A stretch of 43,702 nt of DNA, from the NCBI GenBank assembly GCA_024709425.1, contig JANJWS010000049.1, positions 1-43,702 of the forward strand, read 5' to 3'. The position numbers and the translations under genes were made by a program. This DNA is from Thiobacillus sp. Lineage in GTDB: Bacteria; Pseudomonadota; Gammaproteobacteria; Burkholderiales; Thiobacillaceae. Below, piece by piece: positions 9,716 through 18,380 of the stretch; within the stretch, counting starts at the first letter, position 1; each line of letters opens with the position of its first letter. The notes under the pieces were generated by a model. That model searched no databases. It was not told where the DNA came from and worked only from the letters and a program-made list of their open reading frames with translations.

Positions 9716-10479
9716 CCGGGCCGCTGGCCGGGCGCACGGTGCTGGTCACCCGGCCCGCGCATCAGGCGGAGCCGCTCGTGCGCGGGGTCCAGGCCGCAGG
9801 CGGCGAGGCGTACCGGTTTCCCGCGCTGGCGATCGAGGCGGTGCCGCCGGGCGAGCTCGCCGCTTCCCTTGCGCAGCTGGCGCAAGCCGACATTGCCGTC
9901 TTCATCAGCCCCAATGCGGCGCAGTTCGGCATGGCGGCGATCCGTGCCGGGGGCACATTGCCGCCCGCACTGCCCGTGCTTGCGGTCGGCCCTGGCACCG
10001 CACGCGCGCTTGCCGAGGCCGGGGTGGAGGGGGTCGTGGTGCCGGCGGGCCAGGACAGTGAGGCGTTGCTGGCGCTGCCGTTGCTGCAGGATGTGGCCGG
10101 CCGGCGGGTGGTGATCGTGCGCGGGGTGGGGGGGCGCGCCCTGCTGGCGGATACGCTCACGGCGCGCGGGGGCCAGGTGAGTTTTCTGGAATGCTACCGG
10201 CGCGGCCGCCCGCATGCCGACCCCGCGCCGCTGCTGGCGCGCTGGCAGGCAGGGGGGATCGACGCGGTGACTGTCGCCAGCGCCGAGACGCTGCACAATC
10301 TCGCCGCCATGTTGGGTGTGGCCGGCGTGCCGCTGCTGGCGCACACCCCGCTTTTCGCGCCGCATGCGAAAATTGCCGAGGCCGCCCGCCGTTTCGGCGT
10401 CGACCGGGCCATCGCCACCGCCGGCGGCGATGCCGGCCTGATGGAAGGCCTGTTGAACTGGTTCAGGGACAATAGATGA
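9712..10479 (+). CDS. hemD: uroporphyrinogen-III synthase
   Basis: Cyclises hydroxymethylbilane with inversion of ring D. The product is 255 residues from the ATG at 9712 ([22 protein letters not shown]). HemD is poorly conserved; the N-terminal LVTRP, the [10 protein letters not shown] segment, the [10 protein letters not shown] loop and the C-terminal [19 protein letters not shown] are characteristic. It overlaps hemC and hemX by four bases each (ATGA at both ends), indicating translational coupling. Confidence 0.94.
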   Translation: MTGPLAGRTVLVTRPAHQAEPLVRGVQAAGGEAYRFPALAIEAVPPGELAASLAQLAQADIAVFISPNAAQFGMAAIRAGGTLPPALPVLAVGPGTARALAEAGVEGVVVPAGQDSEALLALPLLQDVAGRRVVIVRGVGGRALLADTLTARGGQVSFLECYRRGRPHADPAPLLARWQAGGIDAVTVASAETLHNLAAMLGVAGVPLLAHTPLFAPHAKIAEAARRFGVDRAIATAGGDAGLMEGLLNWFRDNR

Positions 10480-11498
10480 GCGCTACGCCCGAGATGACTG
10501 CCACGCAGCCCACGCAGCCGCCTGCGCGGCCGCACACCTCGCCGCTCGCATGGGTGGCGCTCTTGCTGGCCATCCTGGCGATGGCGTCGGCCGCCTGGTC
10601 GTGGTCGGACAGCCGCGAGCGCATCCGCGACCTCAAGTCGGAACTTGGGCGGCGCCTTGCCGAAACCGGCAAGGAGACCAGCGAAACCCGACTGCTCGCG
10701 CGCAATGCCGACGATGCCATGCGCCAGGCCACCGAGAAGCTCGGCCAGCTCGAAGCGCAGATTGCCACGTCGCAGCAGCAGCAGCTTTCGCTCGAAGCGC
10801 TCTACAAGGACCTGGCGCAGGGACGCGATCAATGGGCGCTGGCGGAAATCGAGCAGGTGTTGCTGACCGCCGCGCAGCAGCTGCAACTGGCGGGCAACGT
10901 GCGCGCCGCCATCATCGCGCTGGAAGGCGCGGACAACCGCCTGCATCGTCTCGAGAAGCCGCAGTTCACCCCGCTGCGGCGGGCGATTGCCGCGGATCTC
11001 GCCAATCTGCGCGCGGTCCCGTCGCTCGATGAGGTCGGTGCCAGTGCGCGCATCGAAGCGCTCGTCGCGCGCCACGGCGCCTGGCCGCTGGCCAGCGCGC
11101 AGGTGTCCGAAGCGGCCGCCGCGCCGCGCGGCAAGGGCCGCACCACGGACCTCGGCCAGGAACTGTGGACGGAGATGAAACGCCTGGTGCAGATCCGCCG
11201 CATCGAGGGCAACGAGGCGGTGCTGTTGCCGCCCGACCAGGCGTATTTCCTGCGCGAGAACCTGCGCCTGCGCCTGCTGTCCGCGCGCCTCGCGCTGTTG
11301 TCCGAGGACCAGGCTGCGTTCCATGCCGACCTCAATGCCGTGGCCGACATGCTGACCCGCTACTTCAATACGCGTGACGCCGGCGTCATGGCCGCCCTGA
11401 AGGAAGTGAAGCGGCTGGCGAGCCTGCAGGTCGCGCACAAGCTGCCCGGGATCGATGCCAGCCTTGCCGCGCTGGACGCGCTGAAGGGCAATCCGTAA
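10476..11498 (+). CDS. hemX: HemX-family inner-membrane protein
   Basis: 340 residues. A short Pro/Thr-rich cytoplasmic N-terminus is followed by one transmembrane helix at about 23-43 (AWVALLLAILAMASAAW). A coiled-coil stretch comes next (about 47-110, rich in E, Q, R, L), then a helical domain. Such proteins are often annotated as uroporphyrin-III C-methyltransferase, but the SAM-binding methyltransferase motifs are absent here, so that name should not be trusted. Its role in the heme operon is not established; a scaffold with HemY at the membrane is a reasonable guess. The end overlaps hemY by one base (TAATG). Confidence 0.9.
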   Translation: MSATPEMTATQPTQPPARPHTSPLAWVALLLAILAMASAAWSWSDSRERIRDLKSELGRRLAETGKETSETRLLARNADDAMRQATEKLGQLEAQIATSQQQQLSLEALYKDLAQGRDQWALAEIEQVLLTAAQQLQLAGNVRAAIIALEGADNRLHRLEKPQFTPLRRAIAADLANLRAVPSLDEVGASARIEALVARHGAWPLASAQVSEAAAAPRGKGRTTDLGQELWTEMKRLVQIRRIEGNEAVLLPPDQAYFLRENLRLRLLSARLALLSEDQAAFHADLNAVADMLTRYFNTRDAGVMAALKEVKRLASLQVAHKLPGIDASLAALDALKGNP

Positions 11499-12670
11499 TG
11501 CGCTGGCTGGTCTCCTTCCTGGTCCTGGCCGTGCTGGCGGTGGCGCTTGCGCTGGCGGGGCGCTATGACCCGGGGTACGCGGTGCTGGTGTATCCGCCGT
11601 GGCGCATGGAGATTTCCTTCATCAGCTTCGTGTTGTTGCTCGCCGTGGTTGTCGTCGGCGGCGTGCTGCTGGTGCGTCTTGCCGCGTTGACGCTCGCGCT
11701 GCCCCGCATCGTGCGCGAGCAGCGCGCGCGCCGCGCGGAAAGAAAGCGCGACGCGCAGTTCGTCGACGGCTTGCGTGCCTTTACCGAAGCGCGCTGGCAG
11801 GATGCCGAGCAGATTCTCGGCGGCTGGAACGGTGACGCGGCGCGGCTGGGTCCTGCGCGCGTGCTGGCCGCGCACGCGGCACAGGAGATGCGTGCCCCCG
11901 CCTTGCGCGAGCAGCACGTGCAGGCGGCGGGCGACGCGGGCAGCGAACTGGCCGCGCAGCTTCTGGAAGCACAAACGCGGCTCGATCTGAAGGATGCGGC
12001 CGGTGCGCTTGCCGCCATCGAGGCGGCCAAGACAATCGCGCCGCAGCACACCACCTTGCTGCGCCTTGAGCTGAAGGCGCGCCAGCTTACCGGCCAGTGG
12101 GACGAGGTCGACCGCGTGCTCGATGCGCTGTCGCGCAGCAACGCCCTGGAGCCGCCGATCGCCGCGCAACTGCGCCGCATCGCGTATGCCGAGAACCTCA
12201 AGCGCCGCGCCGAGGACGACCGTGCCCTGCTCGAATACTGGAAGCGCATCCCCGCCGACTTTCGCACCGATGCCTTCGTTGCACGCGCCGCGGCGCGTGC
12301 CTTCATGCAGCGCGGGGGCCACGATACCGCACTCGATATCCTGGAGGCTGCGCTCGACCATGCGTGGCACGAGGACCTGGTATCCCTTTATGGTGACGTG
12401 CGCGGCAGCAAGCCGGGGCGGCAGATCGAGCGCGCGGAAAAGTGGCTGCATGCGCAGCCACGCGATGCACAACTGCTGCTGACGCTGGCGCAGCTGTGCA
12501 GCGTCGAGTCGCTGTGGGGCAAGGCGCAGAGCTATCTCGAAGCCAGTCTGGCGATCGCGCCGAGCGCCGAGGGGCATATCCGCATGGCCGAACTCAAGAC
12601 CCAGAGCGGTCAGCCGGGCGAAGCCTGCCAGCATTACCAGAAAGCCCTCGCCCTGTGCCGGGCGCAGTAG
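11498..12670 (+). CDS. hemY: HemY-family membrane protein with TPR-like repeats
   Basis: 390 residues. Two membrane segments lie near the N-terminus (about 3-21 and 39-63), followed by a cytoplasmic or periplasmic alpha-helical repeat region of TPR type (for example LAAIEAAKTIAPQHTTLLRLELKARQ split over repeats, and the end ACQHYQKALALCRAQ). This is the proteobacterial HemY_N family, not the Bacillus protoporphyrinogen oxidase of the same name; no FAD motif is present. Function in heme synthesis is known only by operon association. No intrinsic terminator is visible after the stop. Confidence 0.92.
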   Translation: MRWLVSFLVLAVLAVALALAGRYDPGYAVLVYPPWRMEISFISFVLLLAVVVVGGVLLVRLAALTLALPRIVREQRARRAERKRDAQFVDGLRAFTEARWQDAEQILGGWNGDAARLGPARVLAAHAAQEMRAPALREQHVQAAGDAGSELAAQLLEAQTRLDLKDAAGALAAIEAAKTIAPQHTTLLRLELKARQLTGQWDEVDRVLDALSRSNALEPPIAAQLRRIAYAENLKRRAEDDRALLEYWKRIPADFRTDAFVARAAARAFMQRGGHDTALDILEAALDHAWHEDLVSLYGDVRGSKPGRQIERAEKWLHAQPRDAQLLLTLAQLCSVESLWGKAQSYLEASLAIAPSAEGHIRMAELKTQSGQPGEACQHYQKALALCRAQ

Positions 12671-12697
12671 CCGGCCCATAAAACCCATACCGCGTGG

Positions 12698-12721
12698 CAC
12701 GATCGTGTCACAGGACCTGTG
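12698..12721. promoter_or_regulatory. two adjacent palindromes before the DUF302 gene
   Basis: CACGATCGTG (12698-12707) is a perfect 10-base palindrome. CACAGG-A-CCTGTG (12709-12721) is a perfect 6-1-6 palindrome one base further on. A TATCAT hexamer at 12733-12738 could be a -10 element, which would put the second palindrome near -35. A regulator site is plausible but unproven. Confidence 0.3.
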
Positions 12722-12772
12722 CGTCGTCGCCGGTATCATGCCGATCCGGATATTGACAATCAGGCATGTGCC

Positions 12773-13309
12773 ATGCGTACCTTTCATTTCCCGCTCCTTG
12801 CCCGCGCGATCGCGCTGGCAATCCTGCTGGCGACGGTGCCGGTCGTGCACGCGAACGTACCCGCTGCGAAAGCCGCTGCAAAAGCGGCCAGCCCGACCGA
12901 CGTCTACAAGATCGCCATCGACCGTTCGGTGAGTCTGGCCGACGCAGCGGACTCGATGCGCCTGCGCGCCAATGCGCTGAATCTCAAGCTGGTGGCTGAG
13001 CTGCCGCTGTCCAAACAGGTCGAGGCGATGACCGACCAGGCGCAGCGCGCGATCACCATCTTTCAGTTCTGCGATGCACTCACCGCCAAGGAGCTGATCG
13101 ACCTCAATCTGGATTTCTCCGTCTACATGCCTTGCCGCATCGCGCTGGTCGAGGATGCAGACGGGCGCGGCTGGCTGGTGATGATGGATGTCGACGTCAA
13201 TGCCGTGGCGAAGCAGAAGCGCCTGTCGCCTGCGCTGAAACAGCGCATCCACGCGGTGCGCCAGGCACTGGTGGAGATCATGCAGGCGGGCGCCCGCGGC
13301 GACCTTTGA
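12773..13309 (+). CDS. secreted DUF302-family protein
   Basis: 178 residues from the ATG at 12773. The first 27 residues are a signal peptide (hydrophobic core AIALAILLATVPVVHA). The rest resembles DUF302: a helical part, then TIFQFCDALTAKELIDLN and the family-typical YMPCRIALVEDADGRGWLVMMDVD with two cysteines. DUF302 proteins are small periplasmic proteins of unknown function. It follows hemY by 100 bases and probably has its own promoter. It converges on the 2Fe-2S reductase gene with only four bases between the two stops. Confidence 0.72.
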   Translation: MRTFHFPLLARAIALAILLATVPVVHANVPAAKAAAKAASPTDVYKIAIDRSVSLADAADSMRLRANALNLKLVAELPLSKQVEAMTDQAQRAITIFQFCDALTAKELIDLNLDFSVYMPCRIALVEDADGRGWLVMMDVDVNAVAKQKRLSPALKQRIHAVRQALVEIMQAGARGDL

Positions 13310-13313
13310 GGCT

Positions 13314-14351
13314 TCAACCTGCCGGTGCGGGTTCGGCGTCGGCGGTGTAGACGAAGGAATCGGCGAAGAACTGGTCTTCGGGCAAGCTGCGCGTCGTGGT
13401 GAACGCCTCGCGTGCACTGTCGACCATCACCGGGGCGCCGCAGGCGTAAACCTGATAGCCCGCGAGATCGGCGAAATCCGCCAGCACAGCCGCATGCACG
13501 TGGCCGGTGCGACCCTGCCACGCGTCTTCCGGGGCGGGGTTGGAAAGCACCGGCACGAAACTGAAGTTGGGATGCTCGGCCGCCCAGCGCTGCGGCAGTT
13601 CCGCCATGTAAAGGTCTTTGCGTGCTCGCGCGCCCCAGTACAGCACCATCTGGCGGTCCGTGTGCGCGGCGAAGGCGTGCTCCAGCATACCCTTGATCGG
13701 CGCGAAGCCGGTGCCGCCGGCGACGAAGATCATCGGCTTGTCCGAATCCTCGCGGATGAAGAAACTGCCGAGCGGGCCCTTAAGGCGCAGGATGTCGCGT
13801 ACCTTCAGGGTGGAGAAAACCTGCTCGGTGAACAGGCCGCCGGGGACATGGCGGATGTGCAGTTCCAGCAGGGCATCGTCGTGCGGCGGGTTGGCGAGCG
13901 AATAGCTGCGCGACTTGCCATCCTTCAGCTGGAAATCGACGTACTGCCCGGCAAGGAACTGCAGGCGCTCGTTGGCCGGCAGCTTGATTTTTACGATCAT
14001 CACGTCGTCGGCGCGCTTTTCCATCTGCTCCACCCGGCATGGCAGCGTCTTGACCACGATGTCGCGGGAGGCGCCGATCTCCTTGGCTTCGATGACGAGG
14101 TCGGACATGGGCCGTGCGCGGCAGAACAGCGTGCGTCCGCGCGCCTTTTCTTCGTCCTTCAACATGTTGGCCTGGTAGTCGCCATGATCGACCGTGCCGG
14201 CGAGCACGGTACCCTTGCACGCGCCACAGGCGCCGTTGCGGCAGCCGTAGGGCAGCGCGAAGCCTTCGCGCAGGGCGGCTTCGAGGATGGTTTCGTCGGC
14301 GTTGACGCTGAATTGATGCCCGCTGGGCTTGATGGTGACCTGATACGGCAT
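13314..14351 (-). CDS. 2Fe-2S ferredoxin/FAD/NAD(P)H reductase (CDP-6-deoxyglucoseen reductase-like)
   Basis: 345 residues. The N-terminal plant-type ferredoxin domain has ligands C37, C42, C45 and C77 (PYGCRNGACGACKG and TLFCRARP). An FNR-type FAD domain follows (GQYVDFQLKDGKSRSYSLANPP, about 135-160), then the NAD(P)H domain (MIFVAGGTGFAPIKGML, about 210-225, and YACGAPVMVD). This is the electron-transfer module found in oxygenase reductases and in AscD. In betaproteobacteria a stand-alone copy is usually annotated as CDP-6-deoxy-delta-3,4-glucoseen reductase without evidence for that reaction. No oxygenase or deoxysugar gene is nearby, so the electron acceptor is unknown. It is divergent from the SDR gene across 94 bases. 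Confidence 0.88.
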   Translation of the reverse strand: MPYQVTIKPSGHQFSVNADETILEAALREGFALPYGCRNGACGACKGTVLAGTVDHGDYQANMLKDEEKARGRTLFCRARPMSDLVIEAKEIGASRDIVVKTLPCRVEQMEKRADDVMIVKIKLPANERLQFLAGQYVDFQLKDGKSRSYSLANPPHDDALLELHIRHVPGGLFTEQVFSTLKVRDILRLKGPLGSFFIREDSDKPMIFVAGGTGFAPIKGMLEHAFAAHTDRQMVLYWGARARKDLYMAELPQRWAAEHPNFSFVPVLSNPAPEDAWQGRTGHVHAAVLADFADLAGYQVYACGAPVMVDSAREAFTTTRSLPEDQFFADSFVYTADAEPAPAG

Positions 14352-14445
14352 GGTGGCGAAAGCTTACAATGCAGAAGCGAAGCATGGAATTATCACCCGG
14401 GCGGACTTGGTTTACACCCCTGCCCGGCCAGGGTTACGGACGCAC

Positions 14446-15330
14446 ATGAAAACCATCCTGATCATCGGGTTCGGCGATATCGCCACGCGGCTGGTGCAGC
14501 GCTATGCCGGCCAGGCGACCTTCGTCGGCCTGACCCGCCGCCCCGAGCAGGCTGCCGAACTGCGCACGCTGGGCGTGATTCCGCACGTCGGTGACCTCGA
14601 TGCGCCGGCGACGCTGAAGCACCTGCCACGCGCCGACGCGGTGTTCCATTTCGCCCCGCCACCCAACTCGGGGACGACCGATCCGCGCACCGCGCACCTG
14701 CTGCACGCGCTGGGGCGCCATCGCCCCGGCGCGTTGGTCTACATCAGCACCAGTGGGGTCTATGGCGACTGCGGGGGGGCGTGGGTGACAGAGACGCGTC
14801 CGGTGGCGCCGGTCAACGGCCGCGCGGTGCGCCGTGTCGACGCCGAGCATCGGCTGCGCGCGTGGGGCCGCAAGCAGGGCGTGCAGGTGACGATCCTGCG
14901 TGCGCCGGGCATTTACGCTGCCGACCGCCTGCCGCTCGAGCGGATCCGCCGCGGCACGCCGGCGCTGGTGCGCGAGGCGGACAGCTACACCAACCATATC
15001 CATGCCGACGACCTCGCCCGCCTGGCGTGGGCGGCGCTGTTCCGTGGCCGCGCCGGGCGCGTCTACCATGCCGTCGACGCGCTGCCGCTGAAGATGGGCG
15101 ACTGGTTCGACAGCTGCGCCGACGCGTTCGGCCTCGCGCGGCCGCCGCGCGTGACGCGCGCCGAAGCGGAAAACGTGTTGTCGGAAGCGCTGCTATCCTT
15201 CCTGCGCGAATCGCGCCAGTTGTCGAACGCGCGCACCGTGGGGGAACTGCGGCTGAAGTACCGCTATCCGACATCGGACGACCTGCTGCGCGAACTCAAG
15301 CGCACACGCGGGCAGATGGCACTGTTCTAG
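14446..15330 (+). CDS. SDR / NAD-dependent epimerase-like protein (YeeZ type)
   Basis: 294 residues from the ATG at 14446 (MKTILIIGFGDIATRL), which places the Rossmann glycine motif GFGDIA at residues 8-13; the longer upstream frame would bury it. An extended-SDR signature follows (YISTSGVYGDCGGAWVTE, where the Tyr and Ser fit the catalytic set) and a substrate region LRAPGIYAADRLPLERIRRG. It resembles E. coli YeeZ and related predicted epimerases; the substrate is unknown. The stop overlaps the fxsA stop by four bases in convergent orientation. Confidence 0.82.
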   Translation: MKTILIIGFGDIATRLVQRYAGQATFVGLTRRPEQAAELRTLGVIPHVGDLDAPATLKHLPRADAVFHFAPPPNSGTTDPRTAHLLHALGRHRPGALVYISTSGVYGDCGGAWVTETRPVAPVNGRAVRRVDAEHRLRAWGRKQGVQVTILRAPGIYAADRLPLERIRRGTPALVREADSYTNHIHADDLARLAWAALFRGRAGRVYHAVDALPLKMGDWFDSCADAFGLARPPRVTRAEAENVLSEALLSFLRESRQLSNARTVGELRLKYRYPTSDDLLRELKRTRGQMALF

Positions 15331-15791
15331 CGCAGGCGCTCGTCGGGAACGCGCCGGTACTCGCCCTCGATCGTGGTGGGCATCACGTCCGCCCCCGCTT
15401 CCCTCGCGGGAGAGGGTTGGGGAGCGGGGGGCACGTCGTCGTTCGCAGGGGGCCGGGCGGCGACGGGTCGGCGCCAGGGACCCGGTACCAGCAGCAGCCC
15501 CAGGGCGATGGCGTCGCTGATGAAACCGGGGAACACCAGCAGGCCGCCGGCGATCAGCATGCGTCCGCTGGCGAACAGCGCGGCGAAGGGGTGGGTGCCG
15601 GACTGCACCGAGAACAGCAGGCGCGCGCCCCAGGCCACGCGCTCGAAGCGGATCAGCGCGACACCGGCGAGGGCGGCGAGGAGCAGCCACAGCAGTACCC
15701 AGGCGCCGAGGTGCCCGGCCATCCAGAAGATGCCGATGGCTTCCAGCACCGGAAACGACAGCAGCAGTAGAACGATCCAACCAAAGCGCAT
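15327..15791 (-). CDS. fxsA: FxsA family membrane protein
   Basis: 154 residues. FxsA proteins are small cytoplasmic-membrane proteins; in E. coli fxsA influences phage T7 exclusion by F plasmids. Hydrophobic helices are at about 4-22, 27-47 and 78-102, with the family features FPVLEAIGIF and VFPGFISDAIAL. The cytoplasmic tail ends IEGEYRRVPDERLR, as usual. The tail also holds PPAPQPSPAREAGAD, encoded by a GC-rich palindromic repeat that has entered in frame (see repeat at 15379-15431). The start codon is only three bases from that of cutA, on the opposite strand; AAAGG nine bases upstream could serve as its ribosome-binding site. Confidence 0.88.
   Translation of the reverse strand: MRFGWIVLLLLSFPVLEAIGIFWMAGHLGAWVLLWLLLAALAGVALIRFERVAWGARLLFSVQSGTHPFAALFASGRMLIAGGLLVFPGFISDAIALGLLLVPGPWRRPVAARPPANDDVPPAPQPSPAREAGADVMPTTIEGEYRRVPDERLR
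15379..15431. repeat. GC-rich palindromic repeat, copy A (inside fxsA)
   Basis: Core CCCTCGCGGGAGAGGG-TTGGGG with a C-rich left arm that can fold back on it. Its left flank GGGCATCACG is shared with the copy at the thiE end, showing that the repeated unit is longer than the palindrome. It is read through in frame in fxsA. Confidence 0.65.
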
Positions 15792-15794
15792 GAC

Positions 15795-16115
15795 ATGAAA
15801 CCTTTGTTAGTCTTGACCAATGTACCCGACGCCGCGACCGCGGAAAAGCTGGCGCACGCGCTGGTCGACGCGCGTGCGGCGGCGTGCGTGAACGTTCTGG
15901 CGCCGTGCCGCTCGATATATCGATGGCAGGGTGCGGTCGAGTCGGCAGCGGAAATTCCGCTGCTGATCAAGACCACGCGGGCGGCGTATCCGCTGCTTGA
16001 ACAAATCGTCCGCGCCGAGCATCCTTACGACGTGCCGGAACTGATTGCCGTGCCGATTCAACAAGGCCTGCCTGCCTATCTCGACTGGCTGGCCACGGAG
16101 ACCGAAGCAGAATGA
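15795..16115 (+). CDS. cutA: divalent-cation tolerance protein CutA
   Basis: 106 residues, normal for the trimeric CutA1 family. Core motifs are LTNVPDAATAEKLAHALV, AACVNVL, SIYRWQGAVE and the C-terminal HPYDVPELIAVP. CutA binds divalent copper in vitro and was linked to cation tolerance, but its true role is unclear. It is directly followed by dsbD with a four-base overlap (ATGA), the same order as in E. coli (cutA-dipZ). It starts three bases from the divergent fxsA start and has no Shine-Dalgarno sequence, so its promoter must lie inside fxsA. Confidence 0.95.
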   Translation: MKPLLVLTNVPDAATAEKLAHALVDARAAACVNVLAPCRSIYRWQGAVESAAEIPLLIKTTRAAYPLLEQIVRAEHPYDVPELIAVPIQQGLPAYLDWLATETEAE

Positions 16116-18373
16116 AAACCCTGACGCTCAGATTCCTTGCCTTAGTTTGGGGCGCGCTGGCCCTGTTTCCAGGGGCGCATGCCGAAGAATTCCTTGACCC
16201 GGAAGTGGCGTTCAAGTTCTCGGCGCGTGCGCTCGACGCCAACACGCTGGAGGCGCGCTGGCAGATCGCCGACGGCTACTACATGTACCGCGACAAGTTC
16301 CGGTTCGAAGTCGCGGGCGGCACCCTCGGCGCGCCGAAACTGCCGGCCGGCAAGATCAAGGATGACGAGTATTTCGGCAAGGTCGAAACCTACGTCAAGG
16401 ACGTGCGCATCGTCCTGCCGTTCGAGCGCGCGGCGGGCACCACCGCGGTCACCCTGAAGACCGTTTCGCAGGGCTGCGCCGAAGCGGGCCTGTGTTACAC
16501 GCCGCAGACGGTCAGTGCGACCATCAAGCTGCCCGCCCCCGTTGCTGCGGCCCCGACCGCGGCGACTCCCGCCGCCGCCACGCCGGTGGCGTCCGCCCTC
16601 GACGGCCTGCGCAGCCTTGCCGGCGACCTCGGCATGCCCAAGGTGCTGCCGCCGGAGGAGGCCTTCCTCGTCGACGCCGCGCGTGCCGACGCGCAGACCG
16701 TGAAGGTGGCCTATACTCTCACGCCCGACACCTATCTCTATCGCGACAAGCTTGCCTTCGTCGTCAAGTCGCCCGCCGACGTCAAGGTCGCCAAGGTCGA
16801 CACCCCGGCGGGCGAGGTCAAGGACGATCCGAACTTCGGCCGCACCGAGGTCTACCACGACAATTTCGCCGCCACGGTGACGCTGTCGCGTGCGCTCGCC
16901 GTGGATGAAACCCTGGTGTTGCAGGCCGGCTGGCAGGGTTGCAACGGCGCGGTGGGGATCTGCTATCCGCCGATCGATCGCGCCTTCACGCTGGCGGCCG
17001 CGTCCGCTACTGCGGCAGCTGCCTCGGTGCAGGCGGCGCCCGCCGAGCCCGCCGAGGAATCCGACACCTCGAAGATCGAGCGCGTGCTGAAGGGCGGCAG
17101 CTTCTGGGGCGTGGTCGCCACGTTCTTCGGACTCGGCCTGCTGCTGGCGCTGACACCCTGCGTGTTCCCGATGATCCCGATCCTGTCGGGGATTATTGCC
17201 GGGCAGAAGAAGGATCTCACCAAGACCAGCGGTTTCCTGCTGTCGCTCGCCTACGTGCTCGGCATGGCGATCACCTATGCCCTCGCCGGCGTCGCCGCCG
17301 CCCTCTCCGGCACGCTGCTGTCGAACGCCCTGCAGAATCCTTGGGCGCTGGGTGTGGGAGCCGGCATCTTCGTGCTGCTCGCGCTGTCGATGTTCGGCTT
17401 CTTCGAAATCCAGTTGCCGAGCGCGCTGCAGAGCAAGTTCTCCGACGCGTCCAACAAGATGAAGGGCGGCAACTTCGCCGGTGTGTTCGTGATGGGCGCG
17501 CTCTCCGCGGTGATCCTGGGCCCCTGCGTCGCGCCGCCGCTCGCCGCCGCGCTCGCCTTCATCGCGCAGACCGGCAACACCACGCTCGGCGGCGTGGCGC
17601 TCTTCGTGCTTGCGCTCGGCATGGGCGTGCCGTTGCTGCTGGTGGGCCTGTCGGCCGGCGCCCTGCTGCCCCGGGCCGGCGGCTGGATGAACGCGGTGAA
17701 ATACTTCTTCGGCGTGATGATGCTGGCAATCGCCATCTACCTCATCTCGCCGATCATCCCCGCATGGATCAACATGCTGCTGTGGGCGCTGCTGCTGATC
17801 GCTTCCGCCATCTATCTCCATGCCCTCGACCCGCTCCCCGCCCATGCGTCGGGATGGACGCGCCTGTGGAAGGGGCTCGGGGTGACGCTGCTGATCGGTG
17901 GTCTCGCGATCCTGCTCGGCATGCTCGCTGGCAGCCGCGACCTCCTGCAGCCGCTCGACGTGTTCAAGGGCGGCAGCGGCGGCGCTGCAATGGCCGCCGA
18001 GCAGAAGGGGCTCGCGTTCGAGAAGGTGAAGGATGTCGCCGAGCTCGACGCCCGGCTTGCCGCCGCGAAGGCCGACGGCCGCGCGGTGATGCTCGATTTC
18101 TATGCCGACTGGTGTGTGTCGTGCAAGGAGATGGAGCGCTTCACCTTCAGCGATCCCAAGGTGCAGGCACGCCTGGCGGACGTCGTGTTGCTGAAGGCCG
18201 ACGTGACCGCCAATACCGAGGCCGACAAGGCGCTGCTGAAGCGCTTCAATCTCTTCGGCCCACCGGGGCTGATCTTCTGGAACACCGCCGGGGCCCAGTC
18301 CGACTACAAGGTGATCGGCTTCGAAAAACCCGCGAAGTTTCTTGCCAGCGTCGACAGCGCGCTGGGCAAGTGA
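16112..18373 (+). CDS. dsbD: thiol:disulfide interchange protein DsbD with duplicated alpha domain
   Basis: Carries electrons from cytoplasmic thioredoxin across the inner membrane to periplasmic DsbC, DsbG and CcmG-type acceptors. 753 residues, clearly longer than the E. coli protein (about 565). Signal peptide 1-24. Two tandem immunoglobulin-like alpha domains follow: the first at about 30-140 with C122/C128 (GCAEAGLCYTP), the second at about 175-292 with C277/C284 (GCNGAVGICYPP), joined by an Ala/Pro linker (about 141-163). The membrane beta domain has the redox motifs LTPCVFPMIP and LGPCVAPPL. The C-terminal thioredoxin-like gamma domain has C668-V-S-C671. Both alpha domains keep a cysteine pair, but with different spacing (C-x5-C and C-x6-C). 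It overlaps cutA by four bases. Confidence 0.96.
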   Translation: MKTLTLRFLALVWGALALFPGAHAEEFLDPEVAFKFSARALDANTLEARWQIADGYYMYRDKFRFEVAGGTLGAPKLPAGKIKDDEYFGKVETYVKDVRIVLPFERAAGTTAVTLKTVSQGCAEAGLCYTPQTVSATIKLPAPVAAAPTAATPAAATPVASALDGLRSLAGDLGMPKVLPPEEAFLVDAARADAQTVKVAYTLTPDTYLYRDKLAFVVKSPADVKVAKVDTPAGEVKDDPNFGRTEVYHDNFAATVTLSRALAVDETLVLQAGWQGCNGAVGICYPPIDRAFTLAAASATAAAASVQAAPAEPAEESDTSKIERVLKGGSFWGVVATFFGLGLLLALTPCVFPMIPILSGIIAGQKKDLTKTSGFLLSLAYVLGMAITYALAGVAAALSGTLLSNALQNPWALGVGAGIFVLLALSMFGFFEIQLPSALQSKFSDASNKMKGGNFAGVFVMGALSAVILGPCVAPPLAAALAFIAQTGNTTLGGVALFVLALGMGVPLLLVGLSAGALLPRAGGWMNAVKYFFGVMMLAIAIYLISPIIPAWINMLLWALLLIASAIYLHALDPLPAHASGWTRLWKGLGVTLLIGGLAILLGMLAGSRDLLQPLDVFKGGSGGAAMAAEQKGLAFEKVKDVAELDARLAAAKADGRAVMLDFYADWCVSCKEMERFTFSDPKVQARLADVVLLKADVTANTEADKALLKRFNLFGPPGLIFWNTAGAQSDYKVIGFEKPAKFLASVDSALGK

Positions 18374-18380
18374 GCGGCGA

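Noticed and set aside
10476..11498. HemX as a real uroporphyrin-III C-methyltransferase
   Set aside because: No SAM-binding methyltransferase motifs; the protein is one membrane helix plus coiled coil, so the common database name is misleading.
16142..17845. 567-codon minus-strand frame opposite dsbD
   Set aside because: Composition is dominated by Arg, Gly, His, Glu and Gln as expected for antisense of GC-rich coding DNA; dsbD is unambiguous on the plus strand.
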